From Pelagimonas sp017744045 (GTDB lineage: Bacteria > Pseudomonadota > Alphaproteobacteria > Rhodobacterales > Rhodobacteraceae), in NCBI RefSeq assembly GCF_017744045.1, contig NZ_JAGHRD010000011.1: a DNA stretch of 64,000 nucleotides; one strand, 5' to 3'. The notes under the pieces were generated by a model. It saw only the letters and a program-made list of their open reading frames with translations. It had not been told where the DNA came from and searched no databases. The position numbers and the translations under genes are program-made. Positions 1 through 8,228 of the stretch are shown piece after piece. Position 1 is the first letter of the stretch. Every line of letters begins with the position of its first letter.

Positions 1-196
1 AGGTCAAAATCGATTGCCAAAGCGATCAGATGGAAAGCTCGACCCGTTGTCCGAAAACTATGATGAGGGCATGCATGAGTTTGTGCTGATCACTGCCCCG
101 ACTGATGGCATCCCGACCAGCATTCAAAGTCTCAATACATGGACTTCTGACAATCCAAACACCCTGCATCGCATCGCGGTTCAGTTTGTGAAGTAA
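1..196 (+). CDS. possible 3' end of a gene cut by the window edge
   Basis: An open frame enters from the left edge with no stop and ends with TAA at 194-196, giving about 64 residues ending in HRIAVQFVK. The composition is protein-like (mixed charged and hydrophobic residues, several Trp/Tyr/Phe), but no family is recognised and no start is visible. It converges on the helicase gene that ends at 263. An antisense frame of similar length exists here, so the call rests only on the unbroken frame and amino-acid composition. It could be spurious. Confidence 0.3.
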   Translation, partial: GQNRLPKRSDGKLDPLSENYDEGMHEFVLITAPTDGIPTSIQSLNTWTSDNPNTLHRIAVQFVK

Positions 197-262
197 GAAA
201 CTGCTTTCAATCAACCGACGATGATTAATTTTGGCAAAACGCGAAACGAGATAGCATGAAGA

Positions 263-2347
263 TCATTCCTCTAAAGCAACTTCTTCGAAACTGTCAAAAA
301 CGGACTTCAGGTACTCCAACTCGTCATCATTTTTGACAAGACGAACGAAGGTCAAATTTGATACCGTTCGGGAACAAGCCACATACAAAAGCTTTCGAGA
401 TTGCACTTCACGTTTTGATTTCGGTTCGAGGCCCGTGAAACAGCTTGCAAAATCGTATTCTGAAACCCAGCCATACTCATCGCAAACGACTAGTACGTTT
501 TCAATTCCCGTTCCCTTAGTTTTATGCATCGTCGCAAAGATGCCATCCGTCTCTTCATACTCATAGAAAGCCAAAACGTCCGACATCTTTAAGTCCGAAG
601 AAAACAGTCGTGTTAGAAAAATGTGTTTTTCTAACTTTCGCTTCATAGAGTGGAAGTTATCTTCCAAAAAATCCTTGTCTAAATGATCTTGGGGGGCGAT
701 GCCTAGCTCTTTAATCATTCGGTTCTTGGTGTTTGCGCCGCCGTCATAGAGTTGTTGGAAGGCTTTGGCACGATTGTCCGCTTCATAGCTCTTCAAGAAT
801 TCTTGAGCTCTCAGCAGAAAAGCCCGATGACTATCAGATTGGGAAATAAACCCACGATCTATAGCAAACTTGATAGCTTCGTATGCTGTAACGCTTGGAT
901 CCCTCAGTTGCGCCAAGTCACCAGAGATTTTGGATTTATCTGCTGTCGTTCGAATCTTTGTGCCTGATCGGTTGATAATGCCAATCAATCGGTTGTATGA
1001 GCGCCTATCACCAGGCAAGGCTTGGTGTAGCCTAACTATTTCAATCAATTGTTCAAACTGAAGCCGCTTTAGTGTTCGGTTTATTTCTTCTCTTGGGCTT
1101 TGGTAGTTTGCGTCGAATATCTCCCATAGCGTTCCGAAACCTACATCCGAAGCGATTGACTTGTTCGTCAGTTTAAGCTGAGTGAAGTCAGGATGCTTCT
1201 CAACGACAGCATCTACCAGTTTATCGCGCAACTCCGCGCAATCGGCTTTGTATCGACTATTTGTGTCCGTCTTGTTTTCCCCCGCCAATGAGACCTTTTC
1301 GGGAGCCATTGCGAAATACAACTTAGCACTGCCTTCTCTACTGGAAGCTGTTTCAAAGTTTCCATCGGCTAACAGCTTCAGTGCGACCTCCTGTTTAAGG
1401 CCATCACAGCGAAAAGAGTTTGCTACCTCTATAACTTGAGGTGAACAACGGTAGTTATCTTGTTTAGGAACAAGGGTAAAATCCTTGTTGGCAATGTAGC
1501 CTTCGACGTCACCTATTCCTTCGCTGTAGATAGCTTGCTCAGAGTCGCCAAATAGACCGAGGCATAAAGAGCTATCTGAGCTTGCTTGTACTAAAGATTT
1601 TACGACTTCGGGATGGGTGTCCTGATACTCATCAATGAATATGCAATCAAACTTGTCTGATAATATCTTTCTCAGGTTTTGATGACGTTGGATCAACATG
1701 CTTGCGATTTCAATCAAACCGTCATGCCCGAACGAAGGGTCGCGAAAACGGTTGAAGGGCGTTTCATTATATTCAATTGAACTGACATCGACCAATTGAA
1801 TCTCTTCTTTGATCTTAGAGTTTATCTCGTCGATCAATGTGTTATGAGCGGAAACGTATAAGTCTGGATTTTTATCGTAATCCCGCTTCCCAACGACTTT
1901 ATCTGTCTTCAAATCCTGAACAGTTCGCCGCCGACTTTCGAGTTTTTCATGCGCTTTCTTGAAACGATTATGTTCACTTAGTGCTTTGTCTTTAGAAGTT
2001 TCACCTTCCTCTTTGTCTCCGAGCCTTTCAAAATGTGGTAAAGTGAAAAGTTCAGGAAGCACTGCCTTGATATTCGCTGTGTATGGGCGAATAAGTGCAC
2101 CTAGGAAAGCGTGGATAGTCGATACTTCTACTTTCCCAGATACGCGCTCGGCAATCTCATCAGCCGCTTTGTTCGTATGCGTGATACAAACCACCCGCTT
2201 AGGTGCCAGCCCTTGAGTAACACTTTGCACCACACGTTTTAGGGTCTCGGTCTTGCCGCTTCCAGCGCCTCCTTGAAGAACAAAATTCTTATGATTTTCA
2301 ATGTTCGTTAGAATTTCATCCAACGGCTCTAGTTTTTTTGAAGCCAT
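263..2347 (-). CDS. UvrD/Rep-like superfamily 1 helicase (GajB-like), second gene of a Gabija-like operon
   Basis: A 694-residue SF1A helicase. Walker A GGAGSGKT lies at residues 26-33, motif II DEYQD at 239-243, motif III GDSEQAIY at 267-274, then NYRCSP (motif IV), MHKTKG near 607 and YVACSR near 655 (motif VI). The chosen start is the ATG at 2347 because GGAGGG lies 8 nt upstream; a longer frame from 2383 lacks such a site. It overlaps the end of the upstream OLD nuclease gene by 19 nt, so the two are translationally coupled. Gabija GajB and the partner of class 2 OLD proteins are UvrD-like helicases in this position. This one is longer than the roughly 500-residue GajB of Bacillus. A DNA-sensing or unwinding role in phage defence is inferred from the pairing. 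Codon use is visibly AT-richer than the core genes. Confidence 0.88.
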   Translation of the reverse strand: MASKKLEPLDEILTNIENHKNFVLQGGAGSGKTETLKRVVQSVTQGLAPKRVVCITHTNKAADEIAERVSGKVEVSTIHAFLGALIRPYTANIKAVLPELFTLPHFERLGDKEEGETSKDKALSEHNRFKKAHEKLESRRRTVQDLKTDKVVGKRDYDKNPDLYVSAHNTLIDEINSKIKEEIQLVDVSSIEYNETPFNRFRDPSFGHDGLIEIASMLIQRHQNLRKILSDKFDCIFIDEYQDTHPEVVKSLVQASSDSSLCLGLFGDSEQAIYSEGIGDVEGYIANKDFTLVPKQDNYRCSPQVIEVANSFRCDGLKQEVALKLLADGNFETASSREGSAKLYFAMAPEKVSLAGENKTDTNSRYKADCAELRDKLVDAVVEKHPDFTQLKLTNKSIASDVGFGTLWEIFDANYQSPREEINRTLKRLQFEQLIEIVRLHQALPGDRRSYNRLIGIINRSGTKIRTTADKSKISGDLAQLRDPSVTAYEAIKFAIDRGFISQSDSHRAFLLRAQEFLKSYEADNRAKAFQQLYDGGANTKNRMIKELGIAPQDHLDKDFLEDNFHSMKRKLEKHIFLTRLFSSDLKMSDVLAFYEYEETDGIFATMHKTKGTGIENVLVVCDEYGWVSEYDFASCFTGLEPKSKREVQSRKLLYVACSRTVSNLTFVRLVKNDDELEYLKSVFDSFEEVALEE

Positions 2348-4365
2348 TTCAAGCCCTCCGATATGTATGAAGGCACTACCCATGGCTGACCATTTGCCAA
2401 CGCTTCAAACAAGACTGATGAGGCGAAGGATGATTTCTTGTCCAAAACACTATTGGTAAGGGTGAAAAAATCTTTGGGCCCGGTGGAAGTAAGTTCAGAC
2501 TTCTTCTTTAGTCCCTCAATACCGTCTGATTTCTCGGAAATTGCATCTAGGTTTAGAGAAATAAACGCGTCCTCAAAACTCCTTGCGTGATAACCGTTTT
2601 CTTCAGTTTGATAGGCGATGTGGGTATTGCTGAATTCTTCCCTGATCGGCAAACTATTTGCCTTCAAGTCCTCCACCCATTTCGAGAAACTAGTCTCTTC
2701 TTCCATGCTTGGCGCATTGAGGAAAAATTTCAGAGATGTATTCGAGGTGTTGGTTCCGTCAGCAACCTTTGCTGCCTCAAACTTATTATTCTCATTTTTC
2801 TTCGTTGTATCGATATCCGTGATTATGAGGCTCTTTATGTTCAGAAACTCCAAAAAAGGTGCAAAGGCTCGAGCATTTGCGCCTACCTCAAGGACGGTAA
2901 TGTTCTGGGACGAAAGACCTAGAGGGTCGCCTTTTGTTCGGGTTTTTTCAAACGCCTCATCGTGCATCTTCATAAAGAGCGGTAGCAACATTCGTTCGGT
3001 TGTACCTTCAATGAAAATTGCTTTATCCGCAAAAAACAGTTCAGATGATTGAATGCTTAAGTATTGGGATAGAAACTTGAAGAGAGAGGGACCTTCGGTG
3101 TCGCCATGAACCTCAACGAATTTCTTCGAAAGTTCCGTGTGAAAGTTTTTGATCTCCACATTGGTCTGATCCGCTATCCTGGATAAGTACCTTATATCCT
3201 CAAACGCAGATTTTGAAACTATGTGCGAAGAATGAGTAGTTATCACCGCTTGCAAGCGTGGAAGATCGCTGATTAGGCTCTTTATTTGATTAGCGAAAAC
3301 GTACTGCATTTGCGGATGCGTGTGGGCTTCAGGCTCTTCAATGATCAGAAAGTTAAGAGATGCTTGGCGAGCCTCGAACTCTTCTCTGACCATTTCGATC
3401 TTTAGAAGAAGATACAAAATATTGAGATACCCGAGGCCATTATGATTTTCAGGAAGCGTGTTGTTTTCATCGCCATACACGATTTTGGAAGAGTTTTCGA
3501 TCAGCGTTTGCGACTGCAAGTTGGACATTACCTTGAGTTCGCTCAAGTTGAGAAACTTGCTCGCGTTTTGAAGAAACTCTCCAAATATCTCCGAATACTC
3601 TTTTTCAAGGCTTGAATCGGTTTGCCTCAATAGGTCTTCAATTTGATCTAGTGTATCGTCCTTGGAATTGGCGTCATGATCTGAGGAGTCATCGGCGTCA
3701 TTTTTTTTCTTCAAAAATTGCGTGGAAATCGAGGCGAGAGGATTCGATTTTTTGCTGTTCTCCTCAGAGCTGGCTACATTGCGCCGAGCGTGGATGACTT
3801 GAAAGTGCAATAATCGCTTGAGCTCTTCTGGGGCCTTGTCTTGTAACTGGCTGCGCTGATTAAGGTAATAAGCCCCCAGTTTTTTGCTATCGTATCCATA
3901 GTCGTCAAATGCATAGATTTTCGTTTTGAGATACGACTTTAAGGAGTTTTCGAAGAATCTTTGCCGCTTTTCGCCACTGTCTGGTTGATCTCTAACCAAT
4001 TTTTCGAGGTCCATCTGGCACTCTAAGAGGATATTCGTGTGTCGCCTTGTCTCATCCAAGTCTAGCATAAAACCAGAAAGAATGCTGATATCGTCGTCCT
4101 CATCATACTTGATTTTAAGAACCAATCTTATGCTCAGTTCATCGACATTAGTTTCTGGTGTTAAGGACAGTAGCGCCGCCCGTGACTCGACGGAAAAATC
4201 ATCAAAATGAAAATCGCCCTTGGTTAAAAATTTCTCGAGCAAGACCGCAAACGAAGTCTTCCCCGTGTTGTTCTTGCCAACGAGAAGCGTGGTGCTTTCT
4301 CTCAGGTCTAATCTGCTGTTTTGTAGCAGCCTAAAATTCTCTATTTGAATTTCTTCAATATGCAT
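2329..4365 (-). CDS. OLD-family ATP-dependent endonuclease, ABC-type ATPase plus TOPRIM (GajA-like)
   Basis: A 678-residue protein. The N-terminal SMC/ABC-like ATPase starts with the typical MHIEEIQIENFRLL strand and has Walker A GKNNTGKTS (30-38), a GLGYLN segment near 310, Walker B LIIEEPEAHTH (340-350) and switch histidines THSSH (377-381). The C-terminal TOPRIM nuclease has the EGTTE glutamate (about 453) and the ITDID aspartates (517 and 519). This order is that of OLD nucleases, including GajA. The acidic, Ser-rich stretch at about 220-245 is probably a linker. It is the first gene of a two-gene operon with a UvrD helicase, the arrangement called Gabija or class 2 OLD. In known Gabija, GajA assembles as a tetramer that nicks phage DNA when nucleotides are depleted; that activity here is inferred. 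Upstream lies a broken gene and an insertion sequence. Confidence 0.9.
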   Translation of the reverse strand: MHIEEIQIENFRLLQNSRLDLRESTTLLVGKNNTGKTSFAVLLEKFLTKGDFHFDDFSVESRAALLSLTPETNVDELSIRLVLKIKYDEDDDISILSGFMLDLDETRRHTNILLECQMDLEKLVRDQPDSGEKRQRFFENSLKSYLKTKIYAFDDYGYDSKKLGAYYLNQRSQLQDKAPEELKRLLHFQVIHARRNVASSEENSKKSNPLASISTQFLKKKNDADDSSDHDANSKDDTLDQIEDLLRQTDSSLEKEYSEIFGEFLQNASKFLNLSELKVMSNLQSQTLIENSSKIVYGDENNTLPENHNGLGYLNILYLLLKIEMVREEFEARQASLNFLIIEEPEAHTHPQMQYVFANQIKSLISDLPRLQAVITTHSSHIVSKSAFEDIRYLSRIADQTNVEIKNFHTELSKKFVEVHGDTEGPSLFKFLSQYLSIQSSELFFADKAIFIEGTTERMLLPLFMKMHDEAFEKTRTKGDPLGLSSQNITVLEVGANARAFAPFLEFLNIKSLIITDIDTTKKNENNKFEAAKVADGTNTSNTSLKFFLNAPSMEEETSFSKWVEDLKANSLPIREEFSNTHIAYQTEENGYHARSFEDAFISLNLDAISEKSDGIEGLKKKSELTSTGPKDFFTLTNSVLDKKSSFASSVLFEALANGQPWVVPSYISEGLKWLQKN

Positions 4366-4512
4366 CTGGTTGCTTTTTCAATGTGTTTCTCGAGTGTTAG
4401 CAGGTTCACTGCTGCTTGGGGAGTCAATTTTGAGTTGTGTGAATGCAGGTGTATGATCGGGGAAGGAGTTTGTGTTCGATCGTGTCACTTCATGCCGTCA
4501 GTCTCCGTTTGT
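4366..4512. promoter_or_regulatory. leader of the OLD-helicase operon
   Basis: This 147-bp gap separates the OLD start codon from the stop of the interrupted upstream gene. Read on the minus strand it is moderately AT-rich and has a TTGACT hexamer about 75 nt before the OLD ATG, but no convincing -10 at the right spacing. Whether the operon has its own promoter or was co-transcribed with the now broken upstream gene cannot be decided from the sequence. Confidence 0.25.
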
Positions 4513-4712
4513 TTACGGCAAAACCTTCGCTTTTTGCTCCATTAGTTCTATCCATTGACGCGCGCCAGCAGTGGTCAACTGGTTTGTTACGACATCCTTA
4601 TCTAGCTTTACCAATTGAACATCTTTGAAGAAATCGGACACGTTTCCTAGGCTCAGGACCCATTGATTTACCGGGGATTGCATGATTCACGGTTCGAAAA
4701 CGAGCGGTGAGC

Positions 4713-5060
4713 ATGTCTGATCTTTTCTGGTTGAGCGACGCGCAGATGGCGCGTCTTGAACCCTTCTTCCCAAAGTCCCACGGCAAGCCCCGTGTCGATG
4801 ATCGACGGGTACTGAGCGGGATTATCTTCATCAATCGCAATGGCTTGCGCTGGCGGGACGCACCTGAGGAGTACGGACCGCATAAGACCCTCTACAACCG
4901 ATGGAAGCGGTGGAGCGACAAGGGCATTTTCGCTCAGATGATGGTCGGTCTGGCCGCGGATCATGGCGAGGAAAGGACCGTGATGATCGACGCGACCTAC
5001 CTCAAGGCCCATCGCACGGCGTCTAGTCTGGGCGTTAAAAAGGGGGGCGTGGGCGCCTGA
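4713..5060 (+). CDS. IS427-group transposase, first frame (orfA)
   Basis: 115 residues from the ATG at 4713. It carries the N-terminal DUF4096-like part of IS5/IS427 transposases (WLSDAQMARLEPFFP...GLRWRDAPEEYGPHKTLYNR) and the first catalytic aspartate in VMIDATYLKAH. The frame ends at a TGA just after a run of five A and six G (5037-5047). Slipping back one base on this A5G6 run joins it to the second frame, the usual programmed -1 frameshift of this group. Alone it would be a DNA-binding fragment lacking two of the three catalytic residues. Confidence 0.9.
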   Translation: MSDLFWLSDAQMARLEPFFPKSHGKPRVDDRRVLSGIIFINRNGLRWRDAPEEYGPHKTLYNRWKRWSDKGIFAQMMVGLAADHGEERTVMIDATYLKAHRTASSLGVKKGGVGA

Positions 5061-5470
5061 TCGGGCACACCAAAGGCGGCATGAACACCAAGCTGCACGC
5101 CATCTGCGACAGCCAAGGGCGATCGCTCAACCTGTTCGTCACCGCCGGTCAGGTCAGCGATTATATCGGTGCGCGGGCGCTTCTGAACAGCTTGCCAAGT
5201 GTCGATTGGCTCCTAGGAGATCGGGGCTATGACGCCGACTGGTTCCGTGAAGCTTTGAAAGACAAAGGGATACGCGCCTGTATCCCCGGTCGAAAGCAAC
5301 GTAAGACGACCGTCAAATACGATCGGCGACGCTACAAACGGCGCAACCGGATAGAGATCATGTTCGGCAGACTGAAGGACTGGCGGCGCGTGGCAACCCG
5401 CTATGACCGATGTCCCAAGGTCTTCCTGTCGGCCATCACGCTGGCTGCACTCGTAATCTACTGGCTGTGA
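5042..5470 (+). CDS. IS427-group transposase, second frame (orfB), made by -1 frameshift
   Basis: Read in the -1 frame from the A5G6 slip site, the sequence runs GGRGRLIGHTKGGMNTKLHA, the standard junction of IS427 transposases, and then supplies the second aspartate (LLGDRGYDADW) and the glutamate (RRNRIEIMFGRLKDWRR) of the DDE catalytic triad. A separate ATG at 5081 is in frame but starts after the conserved junction, so translation by frameshift is the better reading. The full fusion is about 252 residues. Confidence 0.9.
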   Translation, partial: GGRGRLIGHTKGGMNTKLHAICDSQGRSLNLFVTAGQVSDYIGARALLNSLPSVDWLLGDRGYDADWFREALKDKGIRACIPGRKQRKTTVKYDRRRYKRRNRIEIMFGRLKDWRRVATRYDRCPKVFLSAITLAALVIYWL

Positions 5471-5525
5471 AACTCAATGAGTCCTGAGCCTAAAAGTTCT
5501 AGGTCTGCAATCTTTGCGTGTGTCC

Positions 5526-6113
5526 TCAAACCCCCACCGCCTTGCGGGTCATGTTCCAGTAGATCTCGGAGACATCAGCGGGGGACAGGTATCCGTCGGG
5601 GCGGTACCAGGTGGTGATGCCGGTCAGCATGGCGATCAGGGCGCGGGTGGTGACTTTGGGGTCGGGCACGTCAAAGACGCCCTCGGCCAGGCCAGCCTCG
5701 AGAATGGCGCCGAGCGTGTCTTCATAGGCGCGGCGCAGGGCTTCGATGGTTTCGAAATTTTCGGGGCTGAGATTGCGCAGCTCCATATAGGCGATAAAGA
5801 TCTCGTCCGCCCGGCCCATATGGAACTGGATGTGGAAATCGACGAAATTCTTCAGCCGCGTGGTGGCATCGCCGCTGGTGACGTGGCTTGCACAGGCCGA
5901 GAGCAGCTCGTCCATATGGGCTTTCATCAGGGAAAACAGCAGGTCCTGTTTGTCGGGGGTATAATTATAGAGCGCCCCGGCCTGGAGCCCGACTTCGCGC
6001 GCGATCTGGCGCATCGAAACAGCAGCATAGCCATGAGCGGCAAACAGCTTGAGAGCGGCGGCGCGGATGCGCGGGCCGGTGATTTCGGAATGGGAGCCTT
6101 GGGTACGTGCCAT
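5526..6113 (-). CDS. TetR/AcrR-family transcriptional regulator
   Basis: 195 residues from the ATG at 6113; a longer upstream frame exists but runs into the neighbouring divergent gene's leader and is not TetR-like. The N-terminal helix-turn-helix is clear at about 18-52 (AALKLFAAHGYAAVSMRQIAREVG, then GALYNYTPDKQDLLF). The rest is the helical ligand-binding domain, whose YMELRNLSPENF segment resembles regulators of acyl-CoA or lipid metabolism; no effector can be assigned. It is divergent from the small lipoprotein gene at 6219. Its stop codon marks the border between GC-rich core and the AT-richer island. Confidence 0.88.
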   Translation of the reverse strand: MARTQGSHSEITGPRIRAAALKLFAAHGYAAVSMRQIAREVGLQAGALYNYTPDKQDLLFSLMKAHMDELLSACASHVTSGDATTRLKNFVDFHIQFHMGRADEIFIAYMELRNLSPENFETIEALRRAYEDTLGAILEAGLAEGVFDVPDPKVTTRALIAMLTGITTWYRPDGYLSPADVSEIYWNMTRKAVGV

Positions 6114-6218
6114 GGGGTATTTGTAACTGAACGGGTGTTCAGGGCAAGAGGATTGGGGCCTGAGCCATGCGCAGGATCTGGCAAGGCGGCGGGATAGGGT
6201 GTTGCGGGGGCAGCGCGC

Positions 6219-6560
6219 ATGCGGCAGAACGGGGATATGGGTTTGGTGAAACATATCGGTGGCATGGCGGGGCTGGTGATGCTTGCGCTGGCCGGGTGCG
6301 CGCAATTTCCAGAGCTGGAGGCGGGCGAGACTCCGGGCGTGGCTGAGGCGCAGTATCCGCGGCTGGTGCCGCTGGAGCAGCTCTTGACCGGGCCAGAGCC
6401 GACGGCCACGGTTGAGGTGGTCGCGCGGGTCGAAGGGCGTAGCAGCGGGCTGCGGGCACGGGCGGCGCGGCTGCGGGCTGTGCGGGTTGGCCCGGGGCCG
6501 GGGATTGACCGGCGTGTGGCGCGCTTGCGTCAGAAGGCGGCTGAGTTGTGGGCGCAATAG
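6219..6560 (+). CDS. small lipoprotein of unknown function
   Basis: 113 residues with a lipoprotein signal. A hydrophobic stretch GGMAGLVMLALAGC ends in a lipobox (LAGC) with the lipidated Cys at residue 27. The mature part is rich in Ala, Arg and Val, with an RARAARLRAVR...RRVARLRQKAAELW tail that is probably helical. The ATG at 6219 has GGGGG about 8 nt upstream; the ATG at 6237 lies too close to its own G-run. It sits between divergent tetR and hom. Membrane anchoring is supported; function is unknown. Confidence 0.65.
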   Translation: MRQNGDMGLVKHIGGMAGLVMLALAGCAQFPELEAGETPGVAEAQYPRLVPLEQLLTGPEPTATVEVVARVEGRSSGLRARAARLRAVRVGPGPGIDRRVARLRQKAAELWAQ

Positions 6561-6694
6561 GCGATGCCAGCCGTTTGATCCGGTAATTTGGGCCGGTGTG
6601 GCATGTGACCCGTTGCAGATGCGCGCGAGGAGGGCTAAGGCGGCAGAAGAGCCGTGCGCAGCCGCGCGACCACAGTCTTGAAGGAGCCTTTGAC

Positions 6695-7993
6695 ATGTCC
6701 GATCCACAGCAAACCTCTTTGCGTCTTGGGATTGCCGGTCTGGGGACCGTGGGCGCGGGTGTGATCAAGATTGTGCGCCAAAAGGCCAATGTTCTGGCGC
6801 AGCGCTCGGGGCGCAAGGTTGAGATCGTGGCGGTCTCGGCGCGCAACCGGGACAAGGATCGCGGCGTGTCGCTGAGCGCGTATGCCTGGGAAGATGATCC
6901 GGTGGCGCTGGCGACCCGCGATGATGTGGATGTGTTTGTCGAGCTGATGGGCGGCAGTGATGGCCCGGCCAAGGCGGCGACCGAGGCGGCGCTGAAGGCG
7001 GGCAAGGATGTTGTCACCGCCAATAAGGCGATGCTGGCCCATCATGGGCAGGAATTGGCGGAACTGGCCGAGGCCAATGGCGCGGTGCTGCGTTTTGAGG
7101 CGGCGGTGGCCGGGGGCATCCCGATCATCAAGAGCCTGACCGAAGGTCTGGCGGGCAATGATATCGAACGCATTATGGGGGTGATGAACGGCACCTGTAA
7201 CTACATTCTGACTCGGATGGAGGATGCGGGGCTGAGCTATGAAGAGGCTTTTGCCGAGGCGGATGGGCTGGGCTACCTTGAGGCCGATCCAAACCTGGAT
7301 GTGGGCGGGATTGATGCGGGGCACAAGCTGTCGCTGCTGAGCTCGATCGCCTTTGGCACCCAGGTGAATTTTGACGGGGTCGAGCTGGAAGGCATCGGCT
7401 GTGTCACCATCGAGGATATCACTCAGGCCGCCGATATGGGCTATCGTATCAAGCTGTTGGGTGTGACCCGTTTGACCGGGCGCGGGCTAGAGCAGACCAT
7501 GACACCGTGCCTCGTGCCTGCGACTTCGCCTTTGGGGCAGCTGCAGGGCGGCACCAATATGGTGGTGGTCGAAGGGGATCAGGTCGGTCAGGTTGTGCTG
7601 CGCGGCGCAGGTGCGGGCGAAGGCCCGACTGCCAGCGCGGTCATGGGGGACGTGATGGATATTGCCCGTGGCCTGCGGATGAGTACCTTTGGTCAACCTG
7701 CCACCAGCCTTGTGGCGGCGAAACCGGCCAAGGCCACCGTGGCGGCCCCGTATTATCTGCGCATGTCGCTTGAGGATAAGCCAGGTGCCATGGCCAAGGT
7801 AGCAGCAGCGCTGGGTGAGGCTGGGGTCAGCATTGATCGCATGCGCCAATATAGCCACGAGGATGCCACTGCGCCGGTTTTGATCGTGACGCATAAGACG
7901 ACGCGCGCGGCGCTGGATGATGCGCTGGGGGCCTTGCCAGAGACCGGAGTCGTCAGTGGCGCCCCCGTTGCGCTGCGCATCGAAGAAGTCTGA
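6695..7993 (+). CDS. hom: homoserine dehydrogenase
   Basis: 432 residues. It reduces aspartate-4-semialdehyde to homoserine with NAD(P)H, the branch point to threonine and methionine. The N-terminal Rossmann fold has GLGTVG at 15-20. The catalytic domain has VTANKA (105-110), NGTCNYIL (163-170) and DAGHK with the catalytic Lys near 209. The C-terminal roughly 80 residues form an ACT domain (YYLRMSLEDKPGAMAKVAAALG), the usual site for threonine feedback. The start is the ATG at 6695 with AAGGAG 8 nt upstream; in-frame sequence further upstream is not conserved in character. Length is normal for the alphaproteobacterial enzyme. Confidence 0.97.
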   Translation: MSDPQQTSLRLGIAGLGTVGAGVIKIVRQKANVLAQRSGRKVEIVAVSARNRDKDRGVSLSAYAWEDDPVALATRDDVDVFVELMGGSDGPAKAATEAALKAGKDVVTANKAMLAHHGQELAELAEANGAVLRFEAAVAGGIPIIKSLTEGLAGNDIERIMGVMNGTCNYILTRMEDAGLSYEEAFAEADGLGYLEADPNLDVGGIDAGHKLSLLSSIAFGTQVNFDGVELEGIGCVTIEDITQAADMGYRIKLLGVTRLTGRGLEQTMTPCLVPATSPLGQLQGGTNMVVVEGDQVGQVVLRGAGAGEGPTASAVMGDVMDIARGLRMSTFGQPATSLVAAKPAKATVAAPYYLRMSLEDKPGAMAKVAAALGEAGVSIDRMRQYSHEDATAPVLIVTHKTTRAALDDALGALPETGVVSGAPVALRIEEV

Positions 7994-8031
7994 ACATGTG
8001 TTAGGACCCGCAGCGTTGGCCGCGGGCGGGT

Positions 8032-8077
8032 CCAAATTCCATTGATGGAATTTGCAAATTCCGTGGACGGAATTTGG
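8032..8077. repeat. 46-bp double palindrome repeat, copy A
   Basis: Two adjacent palindromes, AAATTCCATtgATGGAATTT and AAATTCCGTggACGGAATTT, framed by CC...GG. Near-identical copies lie at 25564 and 61667. It lies between hom and the subtilase gene, both on the plus strand. It could fold into two hairpins in RNA or bind a dimeric protein. There is no T-run after it, so it is not a typical terminator. Confidence 0.8.
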
Positions 8078-8228
8078 CGGCGCGTGCCGCGATGCAGCGG
8101 GCAAGAAACTGCTCACTTGGATCGCTGAGAGGGCGTGACAGGCGCTTCAGTCCTGAGATGTGGTATGGTGGGGCTGTGCACTTATTACGTGCGCTGATTT
8201 GACCAAACCATTTTCAGGAGGTCTTGCC

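Larger units (their letters stand above)
4650..5490 (+). mobile_element. IS5-family insertion sequence, IS427 group, 841 bp
   Basis: The terminal inverted repeats are GGCTCAGGACCCATTGA (left, from 4650) and GGCTCAGGACTCATTGA (right, reading inward from 5490), with one mismatch in 17. Both ends are flanked by TA (4648-4649 and 5491-5492), the short duplication expected for this group. Inside are two overlapping transposase frames joined by a -1 shift. The element looks complete: intact ends, intact catalytic residues and a direct target duplication, so it may still be active and probably arrived recently. Confidence 0.93.
4513..5528 (-). pseudogene. 3' remnant of a gene interrupted by an IS427-group element
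   Basis: On the minus strand 4647-4513 encodes 44 residues ending ...QWIELMEQKAKVLP and a TAA stop. If the 841-bp IS and one copy of the TA duplication are removed, the frame continues without a stop into 5526-5491 (residues RTHAKIADLELL), giving a joined C-terminal piece of at least 56 residues. This shows that the IS landed inside a reading frame. Upstream of about 5528 the sequence is the TetR gene in another frame, so the N-terminal part has been lost. The product family is not recognised. The gene lay directly upstream of the OLD-helicase operon on the same strand, so it may once have been a third member of that locus. Confidence 0.55.

Noticed and set aside
2347..2383. Upstream start for the helicase
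   Set aside because: The ATG at 2347 has GGAGGG at ideal spacing; the one at 2383 has none.
5514..6197. Long plus-strand frame opposite tetR
   Set aside because: Gly/Val-rich, lacks a recognisable domain, and the minus-strand TetR is clear.
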